64,000 bases of DNA, taken from positions 1 to 64,000 of the forward strand of contig DATNQM010000012.1 of the NCBI GenBank assembly GCA_036704045.1, given 5' to 3'. Positions 53,336 to 62,756 of this stretch are shown in pieces. Numbering within the stretch: position 1 is the stretch's first letter; each line of letters starts with the position of its first letter. The notes below the pieces were generated by a model. It saw only the letters and a list, made by a program, of their open reading frames with translations. It was not told the DNA's origin and ran no database searches. This DNA is from Ancylothrix sp036704045. Lineage in GTDB: Bacteria; Cyanobacteriota; Cyanobacteriia; Cyanobacteriales; Oscillatoriaceae. A program made the translations under genes and the position numbers.

Positions 53336-54580
53336 TTGAGACTTCTCAGCGACCTTCAACCAAACCAACGCAACAGTTTATTAATTTTATTTGCTGCGGG
53401 CCTATTATTTTGGGTCAGCATGGCTTCCTTATTACCCACCTTACCCCTCTACATCGAACACATCGGCGCGAGTAAACAAGAAATAGGCATCGTCATGGGT
53501 GCCTTTGCTATCGGACTGTTACCCTCCCGCGCTTGGTTAGGGCCATTGGCAGACCGACGGGGACGCAAAATTGTATTAATCATAGGCCCTATTGTAGGAG
53601 CGATAGCAGCCTTGGGTTACTTACTATTAAAAACCGTTCCAGCCCTGTTTTTTCTTAGGGCTTTTCATGGCATCAGTATTGCAGCTTTCACCACCGCCTT
53701 CAGCGCCCTTGTAACTGACCTTTCACCCATCGAAAAACGGGGCGAAATTGTGGGATATATGAGTTTAGTTCAACCCATAGGTGTTGCCCTAGGGCCGGCC
53801 TTGGGAGGCTTTTTGTTAGAAAGTTCCCAAAATTATGAACCGCTATTTTATATGGCAGCCGGTATCGGTTTCTTAAGCTTTTTCTCTTGTCTCCCTATCA
53901 AAGAATTATCCCAACCAAAACCTCCGCAAACTACCTCTTTAACGCCCGAACAAACAGAAAACTTCTGGAAAATTTTATGGAGTCCTGCCGTTAGGATACC
54001 GGCTTTTGTAATGTTAATGACTGGTTTAGTGTTTGGAGTCCTTCACACCTTCATTCCCCTGTACCTGAAAGAAAGCGGTGCCAACTTAAACGCTGGTCTA
54101 TTCTACACCGCCGCTGCTATCGCTAGTTTTGTGATTCGGCTGCTTATCGGTCGAGCTTCCGACCGCTACGGTAGAGCAGTTTTCATCACCGGCAGTCTAA
54201 TTTGCTACATAATCGCCATGCTAACGTTGTGGAGAGCGACAACAGCCCCACAATTTTTAATCGGTGCCATCCTTGAAGGTTCGGCCTCTGGTACCATATT
54301 TCCGATGATAATTACGTTGATGTCAGATCGTTGCTTACCTCACGAACGCGGCAGGTTTTTCTCGTTATCCGTAGGTGGCTTAGACTTCGGTATGATAATG
54401 GCTGGCCCTATTATGGGATTTATTGCCGAATACACCGGCTACCGGCATTTGTTTGTCATTGCTGCGGGTTTGTCTTTGGTTGGCTTAGTAGCTTTTACCA
54501 CCCTCTCTAGCAAAAGCATTCCTCTGTCATTTCGTTTTGCCCTAGGCAGATACAAGGATATCTATTCAGTGAATGAGTAA
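53336..54580 (+). CDS. MFS transporter
   Basis: 414 aa, about 12 membrane helices, with the MFS signature loop between helices 2 and 3 (GPLADRRGRKIVL, about residues 79-91) and the matching loop in the second half (GRASDRYGRAVFI). The start is TTG, supported by AAAGGAG six bases upstream. GPALGGFLLE in helix 5 fits drug/proton antiporter relatives, but the substrate is not clear. A bidirectional terminator follows. No regulator is adjacent. Confidence 0.9.
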   Translation: MRLLSDLQPNQRNSLLILFAAGLLFWVSMASLLPTLPLYIEHIGASKQEIGIVMGAFAIGLLPSRAWLGPLADRRGRKIVLIIGPIVGAIAALGYLLLKTVPALFFLRAFHGISIAAFTTAFSALVTDLSPIEKRGEIVGYMSLVQPIGVALGPALGGFLLESSQNYEPLFYMAAGIGFLSFFSCLPIKELSQPKPPQTTSLTPEQTENFWKILWSPAVRIPAFVMLMTGLVFGVLHTFIPLYLKESGANLNAGLFYTAAAIASFVIRLLIGRASDRYGRAVFITGSLICYIIAMLTLWRATTAPQFLIGAILEGSASGTIFPMIITLMSDRCLPHERGRFFSLSVGGLDFGMIMAGPIMGFIAEYTGYRHLFVIAAGLSLVGLVAFTTLSSKSIPLSFRFALGRYKDIYSVNE

Positions 54581-54626
54581 TTTTTTTCAACACAGATTCC
54601 TATGTGTTACTGTCGGATAAAAAAAA

Positions 54627-54681
54627 TTTAAGGTTGAAATCTGAGTTAAAATATCTCAGAACTTCAACCTTAAACTTTTTT
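54627..54681. terminator. Bidirectional terminator between MFS gene and tRNA-Arg
   Basis: TTTAAGGTTGAA plus TCTGAG pair with CTCAGA plus TTCAACCTTAAA, giving a long, nearly perfect stem (54627-54674). It is flanked by a T-run on the right (CTTTTTT) and an A-run on the left (54619-54626), so it can stop transcripts of both convergent genes. Confidence 0.85.
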
Positions 54682-54684
54682 AGA

Positions 54685-54758
54685 CGGGCCTGGAGGGACT
54701 CGAACCCCCGACCTTGTGGTCCGTAGCCACACGCTCTAATCCACTAAGCTACAAGCCC
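54685..54758 (-). tRNA. trnR-ACG: tRNA-Arg (anticodon ACG)
   Basis: The minus strand folds to a full 74-nt cloverleaf: acceptor GGGCTTG/CAGGCCC with one G-T pair, D arm GCTT...GAGC, anticodon stem TGTGG/CCACA with loop CTACGGA (anticodon ACG at 34-36), five-base variable loop, and T arm with TTCGAGT. Discriminator is G. The CCA end is not encoded. A34 is normally edited to inosine to read CGN arginine codons. Confidence 0.96.
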
Positions 54759-54828
54759 TTGCTTTTTTGTTGCGGTTTTTTTTAAACACCGCTCACAATT
54801 TCCAATAGTAGCACAACCCTAAAAAAAA

Positions 54829-55347
54829 ATGCAAGAGATTTCTGAAAGTTTTTTTGTACCGGCCGAAAACGCCCAACTCACTCACCTAGACAGCAACGGA
54901 GAAGCCCGCATGGTGGACGTTTCCGAGAAAACTGCTACCAAAAGAGAAGCGCTTGCCGGTGCCAGGGTACGGATGTCACAAGCAACATTTGCAGCCATAC
55001 AAGCCGGTGATGCTCCAAAAGGAGATGTTTTAGGCACAGCAAAAATAGCTGGTATTATGGCAGCCAAACAAACAGCCCAATTGATTCCATTGTGCCATCC
55101 TTTGCCGTTGCAAAAAATCGATGTTCAGATCGAGGCTGATCCCCAATTACCCGGCTATCAAATTCAAGGCCGTGTTGTTACCACTGCCCAAACCGGCGTA
55201 GAAATGGAAGCCCTTACAGCCGTAACTGTTGCTGCCTTGACGCTTTATGATATGGCAAAAGCTTTAGAAAAAGGCATTGAAATTGAATGTATTAGACTGT
55301 TAAGTAAAACTGGCGGTAAATCAGGCGACTATGAGGCCGGTGTATAA
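54829..55347 (+). CDS. moaC: Cyclic pyranopterin monophosphate synthase MoaC
   Basis: Second step of molybdenum cofactor synthesis, acting with MoaA. 172 aa. Seen: THLDSNGEARMVDVSEK (conserved N-terminus), KGDVLGTAKIAGIMAAKQT, LIPLCHPLPL, TGVEMEALTAVTVAALTLYDMAK and KTGGKSGDYE. Length and motif order are complete. Other moa genes are not adjacent. Confidence 0.96.
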   Translation: MQEISESFFVPAENAQLTHLDSNGEARMVDVSEKTATKREALAGARVRMSQATFAAIQAGDAPKGDVLGTAKIAGIMAAKQTAQLIPLCHPLPLQKIDVQIEADPQLPGYQIQGRVVTTAQTGVEMEALTAVTVAALTLYDMAKALEKGIEIECIRLLSKTGGKSGDYEAGV

Positions 55348-55384
55348 ACCTTTTTTTAACAACCAGTTAATTTATTGAAAAGCT

Positions 55385-55402
55385 AAAAGTGAAAGCACTT
55401 TT
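55385..55402 (+). repeat. Small hairpin after moaC
   Basis: AAAAGTG and CACTTTT form a 7-bp AT-rich stem with a 4-nt loop, 38 nt after the moaC stop. Too weak alone to be called a terminator. Confidence 0.35.
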
Positions 55403-55470
55403 AAATCAAAATAAGCAAAAATTAGGAGAAAAAATTTAATAATAAAAACTCAATTTTTATTAAATAAAAA

Positions 55471-55499
55471 GTGCCGCCATAAATAGGCGGTAATTTTTT
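55471..55499 (+). terminator. Rho-independent terminator, moaC side
   Basis: CCGCC (55474-55478) and GGCGG (55486-55490) with a 7-nt loop, followed by TAATTTTTT, between moaC and the convergent gene to the right. Confidence 0.65.
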
Positions 55500-55572
55500 G
55501 CGGCCAAGAAAAACTAACAGCCAAATTATTTTGGCCAAGCTTTAAAATTACCCCTTAAAAGCCAAAATTTAC

Positions 55573-56106
55573 TTACCTAGCTTTGGGGAGACAATATTGC
55601 TTAAGGATATCTTGACCTTGACGGACAAGCTTTTCTGGCCCTTCAAGCATCAAAAGATAATGACCTTGACGCAAGTGATGAAGATAAATACCGGCGGTAC
55701 TACCTTCACCCAACAATCCCAATATCCCACCGATCACAGCACCCAGAAAACCGGCCACCAGAGCACCGACAGGAATTAATAGCAACAAAAAAGATAAATG
55801 GACAGGTACTTTTAAAATCAGAATGCAAATTAAGACACCAACTACAGCCACAGTCGTGCCAACTGTACCGGTGAAAAAAGCAAACCGGCGGGCATTAGCA
55901 AAAGCAATTTGCATCGGTTGAAACAAACCAACTCTTTCAGGAGAGCTATAACCCTCGCCGACGATAGCCAAATGTTCGGGGGAGATGCCATGATATTGTA
56001 AGAGCCGATAAGCACTAAAAGCAGATGCCTCATCGGGAAGCGCCACAATGGCTAAATAGCTTTGACGCTTGGGGGATGATTTGTGGAAAAATCTCGTTGC
56101 ACTCAC
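55573..56106 (-). CDS. Membrane protein, stress-protein-17M-like N-terminus
   Basis: 177 aa, no firm family. The N-terminal part (about 15-55: YLAIVALPDEASAFSAYRLLQYHGISPEHLAIVGEG) looks like a small ferredoxin-like regulatory domain as in general-stress-protein-17M-like proteins. Two strongly hydrophobic Gly-rich segments follow (about 75-98 and 102-135), then a short soluble end (HYLLMLEGPEKLVRQGQDIL) that repeats the beta-strand style of the start. This arrangement (soluble half, two helices, soluble half) is seen in cyanobacterial proteins of unknown function. Start ATG at 56106. Confidence 0.75.
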   Translation of the reverse strand: MSATRFFHKSSPKRQSYLAIVALPDEASAFSAYRLLQYHGISPEHLAIVGEGYSSPERVGLFQPMQIAFANARRFAFFTGTVGTTVAVVGVLICILILKVPVHLSFLLLLIPVGALVAGFLGAVIGGILGLLGEGSTAGIYLHHLRQGHYLLMLEGPEKLVRQGQDILKQYCLPKAR

Positions 56107-56294
56107 ATGAATTCTTTGGGGGTGGGGAAAGATTGTTTTGGTCTTGCAGCAATTCTAACCTTTATATCTGGTTGTAGACAAAATATGAAGCACAAGTTAA
56201 CTAAAAAAATTTGGTTTGCCTAAACCAGAGTTTCAATATCTAGGAAAGCTTTACAATAATATAAACCTATCAATAGTAAACTTACAGGTTATCT

Positions 56295-56579
56295 ATGCCT
56301 CCTCGTTGGCCTCGCAAACCCGACCGCAGGGATCCTGCCTACCGTCGTTTAGACGACAGAATGAATTTTGCCCTGCACGTTGCTTTTTTTGCTGCGTCTA
56401 ATTCTGGGTTGTGGTTTTTGACTAAAATACAGGTGTTAGATTGGGCATCTCTACCTTTGTTGACCGGCAGTTGGGCTTTAATTTTGGCGGCGCACGCGGT
56501 TTACATTTTCGCTATTGCTAATTATTCTGGTTCCCCGGAAAATTCTTTGTCTGGTAGTTCTTCGGAACCTCCTCAGTAA
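56295..56579 (+). CDS. Small 2TM-domain membrane protein
   Basis: 94 aa: a basic N-terminus (PPRWPRKPDRRDPAYRRLDDRMNF), two hydrophobic helices (about 25-45 and 54-76) and a Ser-rich tail. The layout matches the short 2TM-domain proteins of cyanobacteria, whose function is unknown. The ATG is preceded by ACAGGTTATCT, a weak ribosome site. Confidence 0.65.
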   Translation: MPPRWPRKPDRRDPAYRRLDDRMNFALHVAFFAASNSGLWFLTKIQVLDWASLPLLTGSWALILAAHAVYIFAIANYSGSPENSLSGSSSEPPQ

Positions 56580-56831
56580 TCATCGTTTGCACTCCTCAGA
56601 GGCTAGGATGAAAATTAGACGTTTTCTTAAAATTGTGTCAGCAGTCTTTTTTTGTGCGACTGCTGAATTTTTTAATTTAAAATATTTCACTTTTCTGGCC
56701 AAGGGTTTTTTATTTAATTCCCTATGAATAAGGATAAACAGTATTTCAATTGTTGAGGTTAGAAAATCAAAGCTTGATGCTGTTATTTTAATATTTTTAC
56801 GGAAAAGTTTAAAGGTTATTTAAAATGTTAT

Positions 56832-59021
56832 ATGAAAAATTCTACTTTACAAGAACCCCCTCAAAAGTTTTGGAATGTTTTACTTCATTGGCTCTGGCAT
56901 TATCGTAAAGTATTTTTAACTTCCAGCGGTGTTACAGTTTGTGTTATTTTATTGAAATTTTTGGGGGTTTTACAACCTATAGAATTGATAGCTTTTGATA
57001 ATTTTTTTCTTGTTTCGGCCAACCCTGAGCCTGACAAAAGAATTGTCATTGTTGGAATTAATGAAAGTGATATTGAAGCCTTTGGCACCCCAATGTCTGA
57101 TGCTGTTATCGCTCAATTATTACAAAAAATTTACGCCCAGAAACCGCGAGTTATTGGTCTTGATATTTATCGTTCTCGACAAATTCCTCCGGGTTCAACC
57201 GAGTTAGAAAGGACTTTTTCTCAAATTCCTAATATTATCGGTATAGAAAAAATTCCCTATAAAAATGATGATGAGGGTGGTATTGCTGCACCGGCAACTC
57301 TAAAACAAAAAAAGCAAGTAGGTTTTAATAATGTTATTTTAGATGTGGACGGCAAAGTTCGTCGGAGTTTACTTTATGCCCACGTTGAAGGAAAATCTCA
57401 CAAAAGTTTTGCTCTACAAATAGCCTTAGTTTATCTCAAAGCTCAAGGCATTACTCCTGAAACTGCTCAAACAAATTCTGGGGACTATTTACAATTAGGA
57501 AAAACTGTATTTAAACGTTTTGAGGGTAATGATGGTGGGTATGTGCGGGCTGATAGCGGCGGTTATCAAATTATAGGTAATTTTCGTGGGCCGGCCGGCA
57601 GTTTTAATAAGTTATCTGTGAGTGATGTTTTAGAAGGTCGTTTTAATGCTCGTTTATTTCGAGATAACATTGTTTTAATTGGCTCTACAGCCCCCAGTAT
57701 CAAAGATTTATTTTCTACTCCCTACAGCGTTCCCCAGCGGGTTTTTGGTGTGGAAGTTCATGCTAATTTTATTAGCCAAATTATCAGTTCTGTTTTAGAT
57801 AAACGCCCCTTATTTCAAGTTTTGCCAGAAGAAATTGAATGGCTATGGATTTTTATTTGGTCAAGTTTAGGAGCGACAATTAGTTGGAAGTTTCGCTCTC
57901 CTACTAAGTCGGCTTTAGGCGTTGTTTTGGCCGGTTCTATACTAACAATAATTTGTTATTTAGCATTTTTATTTGGTTGGTGGTGGGGAGTTTTTCCACC
58001 CCTTTTGGGCTTGTTGGTTTCGGCAATTTATATTACGGGTTATTTGGCTCATTTGGAAGAAGAATTTAAAAAGTCTAAAGATTTTTTATATAGTGTTATC
58101 AATACGATTCCTGATCCAATTTTTGTTAAAGATCAACAGCATCGGTGGATAGTGTTAAATAAAGCGTATTGTAAGTTAATTGGTTATCCTTATGAAAAGT
58201 TAATTGATAAGTCTGAGGTGAATTTTTTTAGTTCCGAGGAGGCTTTGTGGTTTTGGCAGCAAGATGAACAAGTTTTTAATAAAAAAGTTGAGCAAGAATC
58301 AGAGGAAAAGTTTACTGATGCTAAGGGTAATACTTATTTGATTGCTACTAAGCGCTCATTACATAAAGATGCAGCAGGAAATTTGTTTTTGGTAGGGGTA
58401 ATTAGAGATATTACAGAACGCAAAAAAATAGAGGAAGAATTAAAGCGAACAGCCGCAGAATTAGCTCGTTCTAATGAAGAGTTAAAAATGTCAAAGGATC
58501 AATTTCGTTATTTGGCTTACCATGATCCACTCACCGGCCTACCGAACCGGAAGTTATTTCAAGAACGTTTAAGTCAGTCTTTAGATTGGGCCGGTGTTAA
58601 CAACCAAAAAGTGGCATTATTATTTTTGGATCTCGATGGTTTTAAACAAGTCAACGACAATCATGGACACGAAATTGGCGACTTACTATTAAAAGCTGTA
58701 GCAGACCGATTGACAAGATGCTTACGGGGAAGCGATACCGTATGCCGTCTCGGTGGTGATGAGTTTACTGTAATTTTAACGGCAATTCCGGGTCTTAATG
58801 ATGCAGTGCGAGTGGCCCAAAAAATCCTGAATACTTTGGCTGAAGTTTTTGTGCTGCAAGAGCATTCTATTTCAGTAACAAGTAGTATTGGAATTAGTGT
58901 ATATCCTCTCCACAGCAACGACTTAGAAAGTTTGATTAACAAAGCAGACACAGCAATGTACGCAGCAAAAGAAGCCGGTAAAAATAGATATGAAATAGCT
59001 GAGGGCAATTTTCCAGTGTAG
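56832..59021 (+). CDS. Diguanylate cyclase, CHASE2-PAS-GGDEF
   Basis: 729 aa. Membrane helix near residues 28-48, extracytoplasmic CHASE2 domain (about 49-335; IVIVGINESDIEAFG, RVIGLDIYRS, GSTAPSIKDLFSTPYS...GVEVHANFI), then three membrane helices (about 337-405), PAS (about 415-545), short coiled coil, GGDEF (about 560-725) with DPLTGLPNRKLFQERL and catalytic GGDEF. The inhibitory site RGSD lies five residues before GGDEF, so feedback by c-di-GMP is expected. No EAL domain. It should make c-di-GMP in response to an external signal. Monocistronic. Confidence 0.93.
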   Translation: MKNSTLQEPPQKFWNVLLHWLWHYRKVFLTSSGVTVCVILLKFLGVLQPIELIAFDNFFLVSANPEPDKRIVIVGINESDIEAFGTPMSDAVIAQLLQKIYAQKPRVIGLDIYRSRQIPPGSTELERTFSQIPNIIGIEKIPYKNDDEGGIAAPATLKQKKQVGFNNVILDVDGKVRRSLLYAHVEGKSHKSFALQIALVYLKAQGITPETAQTNSGDYLQLGKTVFKRFEGNDGGYVRADSGGYQIIGNFRGPAGSFNKLSVSDVLEGRFNARLFRDNIVLIGSTAPSIKDLFSTPYSVPQRVFGVEVHANFISQIISSVLDKRPLFQVLPEEIEWLWIFIWSSLGATISWKFRSPTKSALGVVLAGSILTIICYLAFLFGWWWGVFPPLLGLLVSAIYITGYLAHLEEEFKKSKDFLYSVINTIPDPIFVKDQQHRWIVLNKAYCKLIGYPYEKLIDKSEVNFFSSEEALWFWQQDEQVFNKKVEQESEEKFTDAKGNTYLIATKRSLHKDAAGNLFLVGVIRDITERKKIEEELKRTAAELARSNEELKMSKDQFRYLAYHDPLTGLPNRKLFQERLSQSLDWAGVNNQKVALLFLDLDGFKQVNDNHGHEIGDLLLKAVADRLTRCLRGSDTVCRLGGDEFTVILTAIPGLNDAVRVAQKILNTLAEVFVLQEHSISVTSSIGISVYPLHSNDLESLINKADTAMYAAKEAGKNRYEIAEGNFPV

Positions 59022-59370
59022 ATTTTTATTTTTAAATCAAGGGATATTACAACTTCATTGCTTGCATTGATTCAGCAAAACCGTCAAATAAAAATTTAAT
59101 TTTCAGTATTAATACTATTGTCTAGTCGGCTTATATTACGATATATTAAGAAATGTAAAGTTAAATTTCATAATAAAAAAAACGTTTTAGACTCCTTGTA
59201 ATGATTAGGGTTCAGAAAAAAACTAATCAAAGCTTTTCTGAAAAACCAGTTCCCAACCGTGAATTTACGCAATCTACCTTAAAAAGTGTGGACACCTCCG
59301 TAAATCTACTGATATAATTAAAAATAAGGCGGCGCATCTACAATGCAAACCGTTTTGGGGTAAGGGTGTT
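59022..59370. other. Intergenic region with a perfect 9-bp inverted repeat
   Basis: TTCAGAAAA (59211-59219) and TTTTCTGAA (59234-59242) surround a 14-nt loop, about 130 nt before the next start codon. No gene is seen in the 349 bases. The hairpin lies too far from the previous gene to be its obvious terminator. Confidence 0.4.
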
Positions 59371-59610
59371 ATGGATACGTTTGTAAAATTGGCTACAACA
59401 ACAACGCTGGCGCTGGGATTGCACCTATTTGGTGTCGGTATTGCTACGCCTGTTGGTAACAGTGATTTATTAGAACAAAGCAACTTCAGCAATCTTCACG
59501 AACAGATGAACGTGATTGCGGAGTATGAACCAAAAGACAATGGTGGGCCGAAAACTGGAGAAGATGCAGGCTCTCACTTTTGGCAAGAGATAAATGGGAA
59601 CCCGGCTTAG
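59371..59610 (+). CDS. Small secreted protein of unknown function
   Basis: 79 aa. Residues about 1-26 look like a signal peptide (short basic start, LATTTTLALGLHLFGVGIA). The mature part is acidic and ends with DNGGPKTGEDAGSHFW. A Asp-Asn-Gly-Gly-Pro...Gly-Ser motif of this kind occurs in secreted cyanobacterial proteins (from memory), but I cannot name a family. GGGGTAAGGG precedes the ATG. Its stop overlaps the nadB stop by 3 nt on the opposite strand. Confidence 0.6.
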   Translation: MDTFVKLATTTTLALGLHLFGVGIATPVGNSDLLEQSNFSNLHEQMNVIAEYEPKDNGGPKTGEDAGSHFWQEINGNPA

Positions 59611-61292
59611 ATGTGGGGGGAGTTTTTCCACCAGTGGTGCTTTTGAATCAGAGTGTGAGTTTGCCAGTCTGGATTTAAATTAGGGTAATCGTTACGGTAG
59701 TGTCCGCCTCGGCTTTCGGTGCGAAATAGGCACGAACTAAGAATTAAGTAAGCTATATCTAATAAGTTCCAGGTTTCTCCCCAGCTACGCAACAAATCAG
59801 GATCACAAGGAGAAATAGAAACTGCCTCACTAGGGGTAAGGTTTGTTAAATATTGACTCAGAGGGAGGTCTGCAAATTCTTTTTGCCAGACTTTAATTTG
59901 GTTGAGGACGTTTTGGAGAGTAGGTTGATTGCGACAAATACCGGCACTCTGCCAAACAAGGCGGGGCAATTCTTGGCGGATAGAATGAATTGTTTTGAGT
60001 TCATTCTGCCCCACAGTGGAGGAATAACTGGGCAGAGAAGAAAAAGAAACTGATGCCGGCGCAGAAAGTTGGAGGTGGGCGAGTTGGGCACCAAAAACAA
60101 TACATTCAAGCAGCGAGTTACTAGCAAGCCGGTTAGCGCCGTGTACTCCCGTGCTCGCGGTTTCGCCCACTGCATATAACCCCGGAATAGAGGTTTGGTT
60201 AGCTAGATCCGTATTAATACCACCCATCCAATAATGGGCGGCTGGGGCGACGGGGATCGGTTGGCTGAAAACATCAATACCCCAATCTCGGCAGACTTGA
60301 ATAATATTAGGGAAGCGATGGTGGATACGTTCGGGCGGGATGGGGCGTAAATCTAACCAGACATTGGCGGCGGCGGGATCTTTGCCGGTGCGTTGAAAGT
60401 GGCTGAAAATAGCTCGGCTAACTATATCACGAGGTGCAAGTTCACCGGCTGGATGGTAATCAAAAGCAAACCGATACCCCTCATCATCTACTAAATGGGC
60501 TCCTTCACCGCGTACGGCTTCGCTGATTAAAAATCTGGGGGCTCCCGGTTTAGTAAGGGCGGTGGGGTGAAACTGGACAAATTCTAAGTCCCTTAAAATC
60601 GCACCGGCTCGCCATGCCATTGCCACACCATCGCCGGTATTAACAGCGGGGTTGGTGGTTTGGGCAAAAACTTGTCCCCCACCGCCGGTTGCCAAAACAA
60701 CGGCATTAGCTTGTATCCAATAGACATTACCTTGATAGGCCAAACTGATACCTTGACACCGGCCTGAAGTTGGGTTTAGCCAAAGGTTGAGGGCAAAAGC
60801 TTGTTCAATAACCCGGATATTGCTGCGTTTGAGAACTTGAGCAGTGAGAGTGCTGACGACGGCTCGGCCGGTGGTATCTGCGGCGTGGAGGACACGGCGG
60901 CGCGAGTGAGCAGCTTCGAGGGTGAGAGCGAGTTGGCCACTGTGGCGGTCAAAACCAACTCCCAGATTAACCAGAGAATCTATGGATGCTGAGGCGTGTT
61001 CTGCTAAAAATTCTACCGCTTTGATGTCGCACAAACCGGCCCCAGCTTTGAGGGTATCTTCGATGTGGAGGAGGGGGGAGTCATCAGAAGCAATAGCAGC
61101 GGCGATGCCTCCTTGGGCCCAGTCGCTGGCAGATTTTGGTAGGCTGTCTTTGGTCAGCAGGGCAATTTTATAGTGTTGTGGCAGGCTAAGGGCGGCATAA
61201 AGGCCGGCGGCACCTGTACCTATCACTAAAACATCAAAGTGATTAGGTAGGTTTAAAAGCTCGGAGGAATAACTGTTTGAGTTTGTGACCAA
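59607..61292 (-). CDS. nadB: L-aspartate oxidase
   Basis: FAD enzyme that oxidises aspartate to iminoaspartate, the first step of NAD synthesis. 561 aa. Seen: N-terminal FAD-binding VLVIGTGAAGLYAAL, SDWAQGGIAAAI, ATGGGGQVFAQTTNP, FVQFHPTAL, SEAVRGEGAHLVD, HYWMGGINTD, TGVHGANRLASNSLLECIVFG, and a C-terminal helical domain ending ESRGGHYRNDYP. The signature order is that of NadB rather than succinate dehydrogenase. Convergent with the small secreted protein gene, with the stop codons overlapping. Confidence 0.96.
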   Translation of the reverse strand: MVTNSNSYSSELLNLPNHFDVLVIGTGAAGLYAALSLPQHYKIALLTKDSLPKSASDWAQGGIAAAIASDDSPLLHIEDTLKAGAGLCDIKAVEFLAEHASASIDSLVNLGVGFDRHSGQLALTLEAAHSRRRVLHAADTTGRAVVSTLTAQVLKRSNIRVIEQAFALNLWLNPTSGRCQGISLAYQGNVYWIQANAVVLATGGGGQVFAQTTNPAVNTGDGVAMAWRAGAILRDLEFVQFHPTALTKPGAPRFLISEAVRGEGAHLVDDEGYRFAFDYHPAGELAPRDIVSRAIFSHFQRTGKDPAAANVWLDLRPIPPERIHHRFPNIIQVCRDWGIDVFSQPIPVAPAAHYWMGGINTDLANQTSIPGLYAVGETASTGVHGANRLASNSLLECIVFGAQLAHLQLSAPASVSFSSLPSYSSTVGQNELKTIHSIRQELPRLVWQSAGICRNQPTLQNVLNQIKVWQKEFADLPLSQYLTNLTPSEAVSISPCDPDLLRSWGETWNLLDIAYLILSSCLFRTESRGGHYRNDYPNLNPDWQTHTLIQKHHWWKNSPHI

Positions 61293-61483
61293 TTAAATTA
61301 TCGCCCTCTGGGTAATCGGTTTTGCTTTAGTTTAAAGTTTAATCGACTGCAAGAGCGAGGTTAAAAAATATCTTGGTTTAGAAATAAGAGGAGAGAGACA
61401 TTAGGAGGCTGGGAGATAGCAAAACCAACAGAGTAGATATTTAACTATTTCCCCGCCTCCAGTCAAGATTGCCCTAGTGGCTT

Positions 61484-61912
61484 TTAGTAGAGACCGTTGT
61501 TATAGCGGTCGTCGCCTTCTACTAGGTGGGGTTCGACTTCGGTAACGGTGAACTTATCCAGGTTGGCTTGGAGGAGTTCTTTTTGACGAGTTGTTAGTTC
61601 GGGGAGGTTTAAAACATCCTCAACTTTTTCGTAGGGTGCGTTTTGAACAATTTTGCTTGCCAAGGTTGGGTATAGTCCCGGATACTGGCGGAAGGCTCGC
61701 ACGTTTGTGTTGTTGAGGTCGATTTTTTTGCCGTACTCAGTTCTGAGTTTGTCGTCGATGACGTTGCGAAATTGGGTTTCGGCTAACACTGACGGGTTGT
61801 TTAATGCTAGACCGTTAAAGTTGGCGGCGTAGGCGTTTTGCGCGGAACCCAACCAGCCCCAGCAGCCTACGAGCAGGCACACAACACTCAACAGACGAAT
61901 TACACGTCTCAT
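61484..61912 (-). CDS. psbU: Photosystem II extrinsic protein PsbU
   Basis: Lumenal subunit that stabilises the Mn cluster. 142 aa with a cleavable signal (about residues 1-29, ending SAQNAYA). The mature part has the helix-hairpin-helix architecture: KIDLNNTNVRAFRQYPGLYPTLASKIV and YEKVEDVLNLPELTTRQKELL, ending with HLVEGDDRYNNGLY. It follows nadB on the same strand in reverse order and is probably monocistronic. Confidence 0.97.
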   Translation of the reverse strand: MRRVIRLLSVVCLLVGCWGWLGSAQNAYAANFNGLALNNPSVLAETQFRNVIDDKLRTEYGKKIDLNNTNVRAFRQYPGLYPTLASKIVQNAPYEKVEDVLNLPELTTRQKELLQANLDKFTVTEVEPHLVEGDDRYNNGLY

Positions 61913-62258
61913 AATTTTTCCCTCTCAGACACAGCTTATTAATTATTTAAGAGATTACCAAGTTTCACTACAATCTTATAGCGGTTTTCTTATCTATTTT
62001 AAATAAGCATTTTTGCCGGTGGAGGCGGGATGTCCCAGAAAGGGCTGTTTCCAAGGCTGGCTGTTGTGGATCTTAGTTCAGCAAAGAAAGAGGAGCATAA
62101 GTAACTCCCCCAGGCTTTGTATATAAGTCGCCAATAAATTATTTCCTGGGCTTTATTGCAGCAGCGACATCAACCCACATTTTAAAGTACCAAAACCTCT
62201 GTATCCCAGTTTTCTATTGCCTGAGAATTTAGATAACCACAAAACCCACCACTTGTAT
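61913..62258. other. psbU upstream region
   Basis: These 346 bases precede psbU on the minus strand and follow the pentapeptide gene. The psbU promoter should be here. No repeat or small gene is seen. Confidence 0.4.
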
Positions 62259-62756
62259 TTATTGCAAACGGATGGAAGTTGGCAACATTGTCCGTTCTAA
62301 ATTGGCTCCTGCCAAGGTTTCTCTGACTACATCAGCTTCGCGCAAGTCGGCTCTTAATAAATTGGCATTCACCAAAGTAGCGCCGCGTAAATCTGAACCA
62401 CTTAATAAACTAAAGGCCAAATTAGCATTTCTAAAATTAGCACGTTTCAAATTGGCATTTGTCAATTCGGCGCTGTTTAAAAAACTATCGCGTAAATTTG
62501 CACCTTCTAAATTTGCACCTCGTAGATCGGCACCTTCTAAATTGGCTTGTTCTAGGTTTGCACCGGCCAAATTTGCACCCTGTAGATCCGCTCCAATAAT
62601 ATGAGCACCTTTTAAATTTGCACCTGCCAAGTTACAACCAGCACATTGATTAGTTTCTAATAATTGCTTTACATGGGCTGGATTTTCAGCTAGTGCGGAC
62701 ATTGGGGCAAGGGTCGTCAGGGCAACCACAGCGGCTTTTAAAATCAGTGATTTCAT
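62259..62756 (-). CDS. Secreted pentapeptide-repeat protein
   Basis: 165 aa. A signal peptide (MKSLILKAAVVALTTLAPMSALA) is followed by a short HVKQLLETNQCAGC start and about 22 A(N/D)LxX pentapeptides that should form a right-handed quadrilateral beta helix. This LLxTNQCxxCNLxGANL start recurs in cyanobacterial lumenal or periplasmic pentapeptide proteins. Function unknown; lumenal location is plausible. It ends with LERTMLPTSIRLQ. Confidence 0.88.
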   Translation of the reverse strand: MKSLILKAAVVALTTLAPMSALAENPAHVKQLLETNQCAGCNLAGANLKGAHIIGADLQGANLAGANLEQANLEGADLRGANLEGANLRDSFLNSAELTNANLKRANFRNANLAFSLLSGSDLRGATLVNANLLRADLREADVVRETLAGANLERTMLPTSIRLQ

